A stretch of 64,000 bases of DNA from Streptomyces oceani (lineage in GTDB: Bacteria; Actinomycetota; Actinomycetes; Streptomycetales; Streptomycetaceae). Below are positions 34,694 through 42,927 of this stretch, one piece after another. The DNA lies in NCBI RefSeq assembly GCF_001751245.1, contig NZ_LJGU01000115.1, positions 1 through 64,000 of the forward strand, given 5' to 3'. The notes under the pieces are model-generated. The model searched no databases, was not told the origin of the DNA, and was given only the letters and a program-made list of their open reading frames with translations. The position numbers and the translations under genes were made by a program. Each line of letters starts with the position of its first letter. Position 1 is the stretch's first letter.

Positions 34694-34723
34694 TCGCGGG
34701 CGGGCGACCCCTTGACCCGAGAA

Positions 34724-34737
34724 TTGGTCTATGCCAA
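34724..34737. promoter_or_regulatory. DasR-like operator upstream of a sugar-binding protein gene
   Basis: TTGGTCTATGCCAA shares 10 of 12 core bases with TGGTCTAGACCA. It lies 120 bp before the start of a sugar-binding lipoprotein gene. Confidence 0.5.
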
Positions 34738-34856
34738 ACCTAGGGTTTACCCCCACAGAAGCACGTGTTTCCGAGCTTTCCCGCACCCGGTGCCGCAGCA
34801 GTCGGCGTCGGGCGCTTACCGCGGGCTCGAAGCGCGCCTGACCGAAAGGGGGGCCC

Positions 34857-36176
34857 ATGCTCACTCGTACCAGCAGCCGTACCCGTACCAACACCCGCAC
34901 GCGCCCTGGAGCGAGACGCACCGCCGTCGGCCGACGCGCGGTTCCGCTCGCGCTGTCGCTGTCGCTGCTCGCCGGTTGCGGCACGCTGTCCGACTCCGGA
35001 GACGACACCACCACACTCGAGGTGTGGCTGATGGCGGGAAGTCTCTCGGCCGACTTCCGGGAGAGGTTCGTACGGGACTACGAGTCCCGGAATCCCGATG
35101 TCCGGGTGAACATCACCGTCCACGAGTGGCCCGGCATCAACGAGAAGGTGCGCACGGCGCTGGACTCGCAGAATCCGCCGGACGTCATCGAGGTGGGCAA
35201 CAGTCAGGTCGCGGAGTACGTCGAGGCCGGCGGCGTACGCAATCTCACCACCCGGGTCTACGACCTCGGCGGCGACGACTGGGTGCCCAGCCTGGCCAAG
35301 TCCGGCCAGGTGGACGGCTATCAGTACGGTGTCCCCTTCTACGCCGCGAACCGGGTGGTGATCTACCGCGAGGACCTGTTCCGCGCGGCCGGCGTCACCA
35401 GCCCGCCCCGCACCCGGGACGAGTGGCTGACCGTCACCGAACTTCTCGACGAGGGCGAACAGCAGGGGATCTACCTACCGGGGCAGAACTGGTACGTCCT
35501 CGCCGGGTTCGTCTGGGACGAGGGTGGCCAACTGGCGGTCGAGCGCAGTGGCACGTGGGCCGGAGCGCTGGACAGCCCCGAGGCACTGCGCGGGATGGCC
35601 TTCTACGAGCGGATGCACGCCCTCGGTGACGCCAAACCCGGCTCGGACGAGTCCAGTCCGGACGAGTTGCAGGTCTTCGCGGACGGTGGCGTCGCCCAGT
35701 TGATCGCGGTGCCGGGCGCGGCCCGGTTGATCACCGAGCACAATCCCGAACTCGCCGGCAAGCTCGGCTTCTTCCCGATCCCGGGCAAGACGGCGGAGAA
35801 GCCCGGCGCGGTGTTCACCGGCGGGTCGGTGCTGATCGCGCCGGAGCGGAACCCGGAGGCGGAGACGGAGGCCGGTTATGCCTTCGTCAAGCGACTCACC
35901 GGCCGGAAGTGGCAACGCGAGATGGCGGACACGATGAGCTTCGTGCCGAACAGGACGAACCTGTCGGACGCGCTGAAGGGCGAACCGGGGGGCGCGGCGA
36001 TGGCGAAGGCGGCGAAGAACGGCCACCCCACCCCGGCGTCCCCGCGCTGGGGCGACCTGGAGGCGAACAACCCGATCAAGGACTACCAGACCGCCGTGCT
36101 GCGGGGCGCGGACCCGAAGGCCGCGGCACGTAAGGCGTCCGAGCAGATCAGCGAGCTGCTCAGCGGCGGGGCCTGA
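34857..36176 (+). CDS. extracellular sugar-binding lipoprotein (CUT1 ABC importer)
   Basis: The protein has 439 residues. An N terminus unusually rich in Arg and Thr is followed by a hydrophobic stretch and lipobox LLAGC (residues 37-41). The mature protein begins TLEVWLMAGS and has TALDSQNPPDVIEVGNSQVA and YGVPFYAANRVVIYREDLF, typical of SBP_bac_1 carbohydrate receptors. No permease or ATPase gene is beside it, so its partners are elsewhere. The DasR-like box in front suggests an amino-sugar or chitooligosaccharide ligand. GAAAGGGGG precedes the ATG. Confidence 0.88.
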   Translation: MLTRTSSRTRTNTRTRPGARRTAVGRRAVPLALSLSLLAGCGTLSDSGDDTTTLEVWLMAGSLSADFRERFVRDYESRNPDVRVNITVHEWPGINEKVRTALDSQNPPDVIEVGNSQVAEYVEAGGVRNLTTRVYDLGGDDWVPSLAKSGQVDGYQYGVPFYAANRVVIYREDLFRAAGVTSPPRTRDEWLTVTELLDEGEQQGIYLPGQNWYVLAGFVWDEGGQLAVERSGTWAGALDSPEALRGMAFYERMHALGDAKPGSDESSPDELQVFADGGVAQLIAVPGAARLITEHNPELAGKLGFFPIPGKTAEKPGAVFTGGSVLIAPERNPEAETEAGYAFVKRLTGRKWQREMADTMSFVPNRTNLSDALKGEPGGAAMAKAAKNGHPTPASPRWGDLEANNPIKDYQTAVLRGADPKAAARKASEQISELLSGGA

Positions 36177-36274
36177 CCGGCCGTACGGGCCCGGGCCGCG
36201 GCAGGGGGCGACGGCACGGTTGAACGGCACGGCCTGAGCGGTGCGTGGTTGCCGAGGGTGGTACGGATGGGCGG

Positions 36275-37723
36275 GTGGAGTGGTTCACGGCCCCCGAGCA
36301 GTGGCTGAGTCGGCTGGTCATGCAGCGTGCGCTGGCCGTCGTCTACGTCCTGGCGTTCCTGTCGGCGGCGCTGCAGTTCCGAGCGCTGCTCGGCAGCCAC
36401 GGAATCCTGCCGGTGCCGCGCTTCGTCGCGGCGGTGCCGTTCCGTGCCGCGCCGAGCCTGTTCCAGTGGCACTACTCGGACCGCTTCTTCGCCGGTGTCG
36501 CCTGGTGCGGCGTGGCCCTGGCCGCGGCGGTGGCGGCCGGCGCCGCCGATCTGGTGCCGTTGTGGGCCGGGATGCTCATGTGGGCCGCACTGTGGGCGCT
36601 GTACCTGTCGATCGTAAACGTCGGCCAGCTTTGGTACGGGTTCGGCTGGGAGTCGTTGCTGTTGGAGGCCGGCTTCCTCGCCATCTTCCTGGGGAACGCG
36701 CGGACCGCTCCGCCGATCCTGGTGCTGTGGCTGCTGCGCTGGCTGCTCTTCCGGGTGGAGTTCGGCGCCGGGCTGATCAAGTGGCGCGGCGACCGCTGCT
36801 GGCGGGAGCTGACCTGCCTGTACTACCACCACGAGACGCAACCGATGCCCGGGCCGTTGAGCTGGTACTTCCACCACCTGCCCCGGCGAGCGCACCGGAT
36901 GGAGGTGGCGGCCAACCATGTCACCCAGCTCGCCGTGCCGTTCGCGCTGTTCCTGCCACAGCCGGCCGCCGGAGCCGCCGCCGCCCTGATGATCGTCACC
37001 CAGCTGTGGCTGGTGCTGTCGGGGAACTTCGCCTGGCTGAACTGGCTCACCATCGTCCTCGCGCTCTCCGCCCTGGACAGCTCTCCGGTCACCGAGCCGC
37101 GGGCGTACGCGGATCCGCCGAGCTGGTTCCTGGCGCTGGTGTGCGCCGTCACCGTGCTGGTGGTCGTCCTCAGTTACCGTCCGGTGCGCAATCTGCTGAG
37201 CCGGCGGCAGCAGATGAACCGGGCCTTCGACAGTCTCCATCTGGTCAACACCTACGGCGCGTTCGGCAGCATCACCCGAGTGCGGCACGAGGTGATCATC
37301 GAGGGCACGGCTGTCACCCCCCAGGAGGGCGCTGGGGAGGGTGGTACGGACGGCGGCTGGCGGGAGTACGGGTTCCGGGGAAAGCCGGGCGACGTGCGTC
37401 GGCTGCCCCGCCAGTGGGCGCCGTACCACCTGCGGCTGGACTGGCAGCTGTGGTTCGCCGCGCTCGCCCCCGCCCGGTCGCTGGGCTGGCTGTCCGGCCT
37501 GGTCTCCCGGCTGCTGACGAACGACCCGGCGACGCTGCGGCTGCTGCGCGACAATCCGTTCCCCACCGAGCCGCCGGCGTACGTACGGGTGTCGCTGTAT
37601 CGCTACCGGTACACCACCCGGCGGGAGCGCCGGGAGACCGGCGAATGGTGGCACCGGGTGTGGGTGCGCGAGTTGCTGCCCCCGGTCGGACGCGACGCGC
37701 GCGATCCGACACGAGGCCCGTGA
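36275..37723 (+). CDS. lipase maturation factor family (LMF1-like) membrane protein
   Basis: The protein has 482 residues and about nine transmembrane helices. It begins VEWFTAPEQWLSRLVMQRAL, the typical family start, and contains QLWYGFGWESLLLEAGF, FRVEFGAGLIKWRGDRCW, CLYYHHETQPMPGPLSWYF and AWLNWLTIVL. The C-terminal part is soluble (WAPYHLRLDWQLWFAAL). LMF1 helps lipases fold in eukaryotes; the bacterial role is unknown. GTG at 36275 was preferred over one 30 bases upstream because the domain starts there and GGATGGGCGG precedes it. Confidence 0.9.
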   Translation: MEWFTAPEQWLSRLVMQRALAVVYVLAFLSAALQFRALLGSHGILPVPRFVAAVPFRAAPSLFQWHYSDRFFAGVAWCGVALAAAVAAGAADLVPLWAGMLMWAALWALYLSIVNVGQLWYGFGWESLLLEAGFLAIFLGNARTAPPILVLWLLRWLLFRVEFGAGLIKWRGDRCWRELTCLYYHHETQPMPGPLSWYFHHLPRRAHRMEVAANHVTQLAVPFALFLPQPAAGAAAALMIVTQLWLVLSGNFAWLNWLTIVLALSALDSSPVTEPRAYADPPSWFLALVCAVTVLVVVLSYRPVRNLLSRRQQMNRAFDSLHLVNTYGAFGSITRVRHEVIIEGTAVTPQEGAGEGGTDGGWREYGFRGKPGDVRRLPRQWAPYHLRLDWQLWFAALAPARSLGWLSGLVSRLLTNDPATLRLLRDNPFPTEPPAYVRVSLYRYRYTTRRERRETGEWWHRVWVRELLPPVGRDARDPTRGP

Positions 37724-37764
37724 CACGAGGCACATGACGCGGCGACCGGCGGGCACGAGCTTTC

Positions 37765-38952
37765 TCAGCGCTTCGGTAGCGCGGGCGCGGTACGCAGCGC
37801 CTCCGGGTCGTGGAAGGTGTATTCGGCGGCACCGCTGCGGTACAGCTCGGCGTACCGTGCCACCTTGTCCGCGTCGAGGGTCACGCCCAGTCCCGGACCG
37901 TCCGGCACCTCGAGGCAGCCGTCCCGGTAGTTCGCGGCCGGCCCGCCGAACGCGCCGATCACCACGTCATCGGTCAGCAGGGCTCCGTACGCCTGGTTGG
38001 CACAGCGGAAGTTCGGGGTGGCCGCGATGACGTGCAGGCCGGCGGCCAGCGCGACACCGAGTTCCCCGAGGCTGTGCTTGACGACCGGCAGCCCCGCGGC
38101 GGCGCACATGCCGGCGGAGCGCTTCATGTTGAGCAGCCCGCCGTCCATCTGGTGGTCCACCGAGATGGCGTCGGCGGCTCCGTGCTGGAGCACGGCGAGC
38201 TGGTCGGCCCGGGTCCAGGACGCCTCGTTGGCCAGCAGGGGGACGTCGCTCCTGCCGCGTACGTACGCCATCTCGGGCAGGTTGCGGCCGGACACCGGCT
38301 GTTCGACCAGCTCCAGGTCGTACTCCCGCAGTGCCCGGAGGGCACGCAGCGCGGCGCCGGGCGACCACGCCTCGTTCGGGTCCACCCGGACGCCCATCTC
38401 CGGGCCCGCGCCCTCGCGTAGCGCGGCCACCCGGTCGATGTCGGTGGCGAGTTCGTCGGCGCCGATCTTCAGGTAACAGACCCGGGCGCCCGCCTCGGCG
38501 GCGCGCCGCCCCTCGTCCCGTACGCCCTCCGGGCTGGCGGCGGCGACGTAGTGGAAGTACTCCACCCGGTCGCGGAACCGGCCGCCGAAAAGGTTGACCA
38601 GCGGCTGTCCGGAGACCTTGCCGAGGATGTCCCAGCAGGCGGTCTCCACGGCGGCGATCGCGGGGCTGCTGTGTCCGACGTGGTGCCAGGTGCCGACCAC
38701 GTCGATCCGCTGGATGAGCGCCTCGACGCGCAGCGGGTCGGCCCCGACCACGAGCGGTTCCAGGCCACGCAGCACGCTCAGGACGACGTCCGCGGAGGGG
38801 TAGGCGGCGGCTTCCCCGAGGCCGGTGACGCCCTCGTCCGTCTCCATCTCCAGCAGCACGGAGACCAGTCCGGCACGCCGGCCGAAGGCCCACACCTCGT
38901 CGGTGCGGTAGGGCACGGCCACCGGGGTGGCGCGCAGGGCGGTGATACGCAT
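37765..38952 (-). CDS. enolase-superfamily enzyme (mandelate racemase/muconate lactonizing type)
   Basis: The protein has 395 residues. The barrel carries K162 (YLKIGAD), metal ligands D191 (RVDPNEAW), E217 (LVEQPV) and E243 (LLANEA), then D266 (ISVDHQMDGG) and H293 (VVKHSLGELG). The second Lys of the usual K-x-K pair is Gly, which narrows the base chemistry: proton abstraction may come from K162 or from the D266/H293 side, as in dehydratases. It is upstream of no obvious partner except the M24 hydrolase on the same strand, 91 bp away. Substrate is likely a hydroxy acid, sugar acid or amino-acid derivative. Confidence 0.9.
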   Translation of the reverse strand: MRITALRATPVAVPYRTDEVWAFGRRAGLVSVLLEMETDEGVTGLGEAAAYPSADVVLSVLRGLEPLVVGADPLRVEALIQRIDVVGTWHHVGHSSPAIAAVETACWDILGKVSGQPLVNLFGGRFRDRVEYFHYVAAASPEGVRDEGRRAAEAGARVCYLKIGADELATDIDRVAALREGAGPEMGVRVDPNEAWSPGAALRALRALREYDLELVEQPVSGRNLPEMAYVRGRSDVPLLANEASWTRADQLAVLQHGAADAISVDHQMDGGLLNMKRSAGMCAAAGLPVVKHSLGELGVALAAGLHVIAATPNFRCANQAYGALLTDDVVIGAFGGPAANYRDGCLEVPDGPGLGVTLDADKVARYAELYRSGAAEYTFHDPEALRTAPALPKR

Positions 38953-38974
38953 TCGTTCCTCTCGGCAGAGTGGC

Positions 38975-39001
38975 GGGGTGTACGGGGTGTACGGGGTGTA
39001 C
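38975..39001. repeat. three tandem copies of a 9-mer
   Basis: GGGGTGTAC is repeated exactly three times in the spacer between the M24 gene and the enolase-superfamily gene. Confidence 0.8.
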
Positions 39002-39043
39002 GGGACGTGCGGGGGCGCGGTGCGCCGGTGGTGCGACCCCGGC

Positions 39044-40333
39044 TCAGTCGGTGACGACCAGTTCGCGGGGCGCCCGGGTCAGCAGCTCGCAGCCGTCCGG
39101 GGTGACCAGCGCGGTGTCCGAGACGACATGTCCCACCGGGCGCTCCACCCAGGACATCAGGTGGAGGACCATGCCGGCGCGCACGCGCGTACGTCCGCCG
39201 GCGCGCACGCCGGGAACCCGGCTGCCGCCGACCCAACTGGGCGGGAACCCGAGGCCGGTGAGATAGCCGCAGTGGTGGCGGCGCGGCCGGTGCCCGATGA
39301 CCGAGGCCACCGCCGCCGCCCAGGCCGCGTACACCTCGCCGGTACGGGCTCCGGGGACCAGCGCGTCGGCCGCCGCGCGCAGCCCGGCCAACGCGGCGGT
39401 GGCGGCCGTACGGGCGCCGGGCGGTGGCGGGCCGCAGCGTACGGTGCGGCTCATCGGCGCGTGATAGCGGTGCACGCAGCCGGACAGTTCCACGAAGAGC
39501 CCCTCGCCGGCCGCCAGTCGGTGCTCGCGCCACGTGACGTGTTCCTGGGCGAGCCGGTCGGTGGAACGGATCAGTGGCACGAACCCTGGTTCCTGGCCGC
39601 CCGCTTCGGTCATCGCGCCGTGCACCCGGGCCGCGACCGAACGCTCGCTGACGCCGCTGCACGTGGTGGCCATCGCCGCTCGCATCGCGGCCCCGGACAC
39701 CCCGGCGGCCTGCCGTACCCACTGGATCTCGGTGGCGGACTTGACGCTGCGCTGCCGCGCCGGAAGGGCCGAGCAGTCCGCCCAGGTCCGCTGCGGCAGG
39801 CCGGTGCGGATGCGGGACAGCACGGCGGGTGGCAGCCGCATCGCCTGTTCTTCCACCCCGACGGTGCCGCCGGTCGGCGTGGCCTCCGCCAACACCCGGG
39901 CGGCGATCCGGGCCGGGTCCTGGCCCTCGCCGTACAACGCCTGTCGGGTGCCGGGCAGTTGTGCCGCAAGGGTGTGCCGCTCCATCCGGCGGGCGACGAG
40001 CACCGGAGGGCCCTCCCGGGGCAGCACCAGCATGGTGAAGGCGAAATGGCCGAGATGGTCCAGGCCCAGCAGGTAGTGCACGTTCTCCGGGCTGACGAGG
40101 GCCAGGGCGTGCAGCCCACGGCGGCGCATCGCGGCCCGCAGGGCGGCGCGGCGGGCGGCGTACTCCGCTTCGGCGAAGGCGGAGTCGGGTCCGCTGCCGG
40201 GTTCGGGGCGGGGTCCGGCCCCGGCAGCGGGTGTGTACGGCTCCCGGGCGGGCGGCATGTCGGTAGCCGCCCCCCGGATGGGCTCCCCGGTGGCTGCCGA
40301 CGCGGGTGCCGCCGGTAGCGGTTCGGCTGTCAT
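39044..40333 (-). CDS. M24 creatinase-like hydrolase, ectoine hydrolase (DoeA/EutD) branch
   Basis: The protein has 429 residues. The first about 50 residues are Pro/Ala-rich. A creatinase N domain (RRRGLHALALVSPENVHYLL) and the pita-bread domain follow. The usual metal ligands of aminopeptidases are not seen: the block that should carry Asp reads GCVHRYHAPMSRT, and the late Glu positions read LHLMSW and VVSDTALVTPDG. That pattern is known from metal-independent members, including ectoine hydrolases (DoeA). It would cleave an amide or amidine in a small molecule. ATG at 40333 has no strong ribosome-binding site. It pairs with the enolase-superfamily gene and a divergent LysR regulator. Confidence 0.75.
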   Translation of the reverse strand: MTAEPLPAAPASAATGEPIRGAATDMPPAREPYTPAAGAGPRPEPGSGPDSAFAEAEYAARRAALRAAMRRRGLHALALVSPENVHYLLGLDHLGHFAFTMLVLPREGPPVLVARRMERHTLAAQLPGTRQALYGEGQDPARIAARVLAEATPTGGTVGVEEQAMRLPPAVLSRIRTGLPQRTWADCSALPARQRSVKSATEIQWVRQAAGVSGAAMRAAMATTCSGVSERSVAARVHGAMTEAGGQEPGFVPLIRSTDRLAQEHVTWREHRLAAGEGLFVELSGCVHRYHAPMSRTVRCGPPPPGARTAATAALAGLRAAADALVPGARTGEVYAAWAAAVASVIGHRPRRHHCGYLTGLGFPPSWVGGSRVPGVRAGGRTRVRAGMVLHLMSWVERPVGHVVSDTALVTPDGCELLTRAPRELVVTD

Positions 40334-40392
40334 GCGGCCAGTGTGCTGCCGCCGTTGGGGCCACACCAGCGAGGATTTCCGATGCCGGGCGT

Positions 40393-40398
40393 TAGCGT
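40393..40398 (+). promoter_or_regulatory. -10 element of leaderless lysR transcript
   Basis: TAGCGT, 6 bases before the ATG at 40405, the same layout as at 34475. Confidence 0.5.
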
Positions 40399-40404
40399 GA
40401 CTAC

Positions 40405-41313
40405 ATGTTCTACGAGGTGCGCCGGCTCCGGCTGCTGCGCGAGGTCGCCACCCACAAGACCATCGCGGCAGCCGCCGAGGCGTGCCGCCTCACGCCCTCG
40501 GCCGTCTCCCAGCAGCTGTCCCTGCTGGAGCGGGAGGCCGGCGTCCCGTTGCTGGTACGCGACGGCCGTCGGCTGGCGCTCACCGAGGCGGCGCTGGTCC
40601 TGGTGGACCACACCGAGCGGGTGCTGGCGCAGCTCGAGCGGGCACGTGCCGAGGTGGCCGCGCTGAGCGCCAGCGTGCGCGGCACCGTGCGGCTCAGCGG
40701 CTTCCCCAGCGCGGCGGTCGCGCTGGCGGCCCCGGCGATCGCGACGTGCCGGGCCGCCCACCCCGACCTGCGGGTGCTGCTGGACCAGGCGGAACCGGCG
40801 GAGAGTCTCGGGGCGTTGCGTCGGCACGCCGTCGACGTGGCGCTGGTCTACGAGTACGACCTGCTGCCGCGCATCCACGATCACGGTGTGGAACTGGTGG
40901 AACTGCTCCGGGAACCGCTGTTGGCGGCGCTGCCGCCGACGGCCGACGCGCCCGGGGACGGCGACCCGGTGGAGCTGGTGGACCTGCGCGCACAACCGTG
41001 GATCGCGCCGCACGGCGACCCAGCTCTGCGTACGGTGCTCGAACGCGCCTGCCAGAGCGCCGGTTTCGAGCCCCGGCTGGACTACACGAGCGACGACTAC
41101 ACCGTGCTCATGTCACTCGTGGAGGCCGGGCTCGGGGTGTCCCTGCTGCCGCGACTGGTGACCGAGCCGCTGTCCTCCGACGTGCGGCTGCGGGAGGTCG
41201 CCGGGCTGCGCCTGACCCGTACGATCTCGGTGGCCGTGCGGGCGGGCGGCTCCGGCGACCCGCGGGTCGCGGCGTTGACGGACGCGCTGGTCGATGCGGC
41301 CGGACGGATCTGA
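40405..41313 (+). CDS. LysR-family transcriptional regulator
   Basis: The protein has 302 residues. The winged HTH is FYEVRRLRLLREVATHKTIA followed by ACRLTPSAVSQQLSLLEREA. The periplasmic-binding-like effector domain starts near VRGTVRLSGFPSAAVALAA and ends with GLGVSLLPRLVTEP. It is divergent from the M24/enolase genes with only 71 bp between starts, so it should control them in response to a pathway intermediate. The promoter has a leaderless layout. Confidence 0.94.
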   Translation: MFYEVRRLRLLREVATHKTIAAAAEACRLTPSAVSQQLSLLEREAGVPLLVRDGRRLALTEAALVLVDHTERVLAQLERARAEVAALSASVRGTVRLSGFPSAAVALAAPAIATCRAAHPDLRVLLDQAEPAESLGALRRHAVDVALVYEYDLLPRIHDHGVELVELLREPLLAALPPTADAPGDGDPVELVDLRAQPWIAPHGDPALRTVLERACQSAGFEPRLDYTSDDYTVLMSLVEAGLGVSLLPRLVTEPLSSDVRLREVAGLRLTRTISVAVRAGGSGDPRVAALTDALVDAAGRI

Positions 41314-41364
41314 CAGCTCGGTGACGTCCGGTGGCGCAACGCCCGAACGGGCCGGTGCGCGGCC

Positions 41365-41370
41365 TACGGT
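41365..41370 (+). promoter_or_regulatory. -10 element of leaderless transcript
   Basis: TACGGT, 6 bases before the GTG at 41377. Confidence 0.45.
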
Positions 41371-41376
41371 GGCGCC

Positions 41377-42852
41377 GTGTGTACGACCCAGGATGTCCGC
41401 GATCCCGCCGAGCCGCGCACCAGCCGAATCCGCGGGGTGTCCCGCCGCGACCTGTACGCCGCCGGAGCGGCGCTGCTGCTCTTCCTCACCGCGCTGTTCG
41501 TCGGGCGGGCCATCCGGGCGGAGGAGGACGTCCTGCACATCCGGTGGCCACCGCTCTACGCGTACTGGGATCCCCACGTGGGTCCCGGGACGGTGGCGGC
41601 GCCGCTGGTCGCGCTGCTGGTGGTGGCGTACGGACCGGTGCTGGCCCGTCGGCTGTCCTGGCGCGGGGTGCTGCTCGCCGGGTGGGTCGGCTCGCTGCTG
41701 TGGACCTGGTCGCTGGCGCTGATCGACGGCTGGCAGCGGGGCGTGGCGGAGCGGCTGACCACGAAGTACGAGTACCTCCAGTCCGTCCCGGACGTGCACG
41801 ACATCGGGCACACCGTGCGCACGTTCACCGATCACATCCTGCTGAACAGTCCCGACAACTGGCCGCCGCACGTCGCCGGGCACCCGCCGGGCGCGCTGCT
41901 CACCTTCGTCGGCCTGGACCGGATCGGGCTGGCGGGCGGCGGATGGGCGGCCGTCTGGTGCGTCACCCTGGCCTCCTCGGCCGCCGTGGCCGTACTGCTG
42001 ACCGTACGGGCACTGGGCGACTCGGGGAGCGACGGTACCGCCGAGGACGGCTCGGACGGAGCCAGGAAGGGCGGCTCCGCCGACGGCCTGGGCGGCGGCG
42101 AGCTCCTCGCCCGCCGGGCGGCGCCGTTCGTCGTACTGGCGCCGGCGGCCGTCTGGTTCGGGGTGTCCGCCGACGCCTACTTCATGGGCGTCGGCGCCTG
42201 GGGCGTGGCGCTGCTGGCGCTGGCCGCGACGCGTCGGGCACGCGCGCCCCGGGCCGCGGCGGTGGGCGCGGGCCTGCTGTTCGGGCTGGTGCTGTACCTC
42301 TCGTACGGCCTGGTGCTGCTGGGCCTGGTGTGTCTGGCGGTGCTGGCTGCCGCGCGTACGGCGCGCCCGGTGCCGTACGTGTTGCTGGGCATGCTGCCGT
42401 GGGTCATCGCGTTCACGGCGGCCGGGTTCTGGTGGTTCGACGGCTACACCACCCTGGTCGAGCGCTACTACCAGGGCTCGGCCCGGTTCCGTCCGTACGG
42501 CTATTTCGTCTGGGCCAATCTGGCGGCCAACGTCGCCGTCGTCGGGCTGGCCACCGCGGCGGCCCTGCGACATGCCGGAGGGGCTCTGCCAGGAGCGGTG
42601 CGGGGGCTACGCCGAGCGCCCGCACGGGGCGAGGCGGCGCTGGTGCTGCTGGTCGCGGGAGCGGCGGCGGCCGTGCTCGCGGCGGATCTCTCGGGTATGA
42701 GCAAGGCCGAGACGGAACGGATCTGGTTGCCGTTCACCCTGTGGCTCCTCCCGGCCGCCGCCCTGCTGCCCACGCGTGGCCACCGCTGGTGGCTGGCGGT
42801 GCAGGCGGCGGTGCCGCTGACGCTGAACCACCTGTTGTTCACCGGCTGGTGA
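41377..42852 (+). CDS. polytopic membrane protein, GT-C-like
   Basis: The protein has 491 residues with about eleven transmembrane helices. A large extracytoplasmic loop between helices 1 and 2 holds VLHIRWPPLYAYWDPHVGPG, and a later polar segment reads VPDVHDIGHTVRTF and NWPPHVAGHPPGALL. A Ser/Asp/Gly-rich cytosolic insert lies at about 210-245. Acidic residues in the first outside loop of a multi-spanning protein suggest a GT-C glycosyltransferase using polyprenyl-phosphate sugars, but the diagnostic motif is not certain. It is the first gene of a plus-strand group with the molybdopterin oxidoreductase. The GTG start fits a leaderless mRNA. Confidence 0.7.
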   Translation: MCTTQDVRDPAEPRTSRIRGVSRRDLYAAGAALLLFLTALFVGRAIRAEEDVLHIRWPPLYAYWDPHVGPGTVAAPLVALLVVAYGPVLARRLSWRGVLLAGWVGSLLWTWSLALIDGWQRGVAERLTTKYEYLQSVPDVHDIGHTVRTFTDHILLNSPDNWPPHVAGHPPGALLTFVGLDRIGLAGGGWAAVWCVTLASSAAVAVLLTVRALGDSGSDGTAEDGSDGARKGGSADGLGGGELLARRAAPFVVLAPAAVWFGVSADAYFMGVGAWGVALLALAATRRARAPRAAAVGAGLLFGLVLYLSYGLVLLGLVCLAVLAAARTARPVPYVLLGMLPWVIAFTAAGFWWFDGYTTLVERYYQGSARFRPYGYFVWANLAANVAVVGLATAAALRHAGGALPGAVRGLRRAPARGEAALVLLVAGAAAAVLAADLSGMSKAETERIWLPFTLWLLPAAALLPTRGHRWWLAVQAAVPLTLNHLLFTGW

Positions 42853-42880
42853 CGGCTGGCTCCGAGTCACGACGTCCGTG

Positions 42881-42888
42881 TTTCGTAA
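42881..42888. promoter_or_regulatory. TTTCGTAA element upstream of the oxidoreductase gene
   Basis: The octamer TTTCGTAA recurs (inverted) at 47059-47066 before the two-component genes. It is rare-looking in this GC-rich DNA and may be a regulator-binding half-site. Confidence 0.35.
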
Positions 42889-42927
42889 CCCTCAGAACTC
42901 TCGGAGACGCCACCGGAACACGGTGGG

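Noticed and set aside
34340-35014. Minus-strand frame of 224 codons opposite the small membrane protein and the binding-protein start
   Set aside because: It is antisense to two better supported genes and has no family resemblance.
36083-37756. 557-codon minus-strand frame opposite the lipase-maturation-factor gene
   Set aside because: It is rich in Gln, His and Arg-Pro, the known artefact of antisense frames in GC-rich membrane protein genes.
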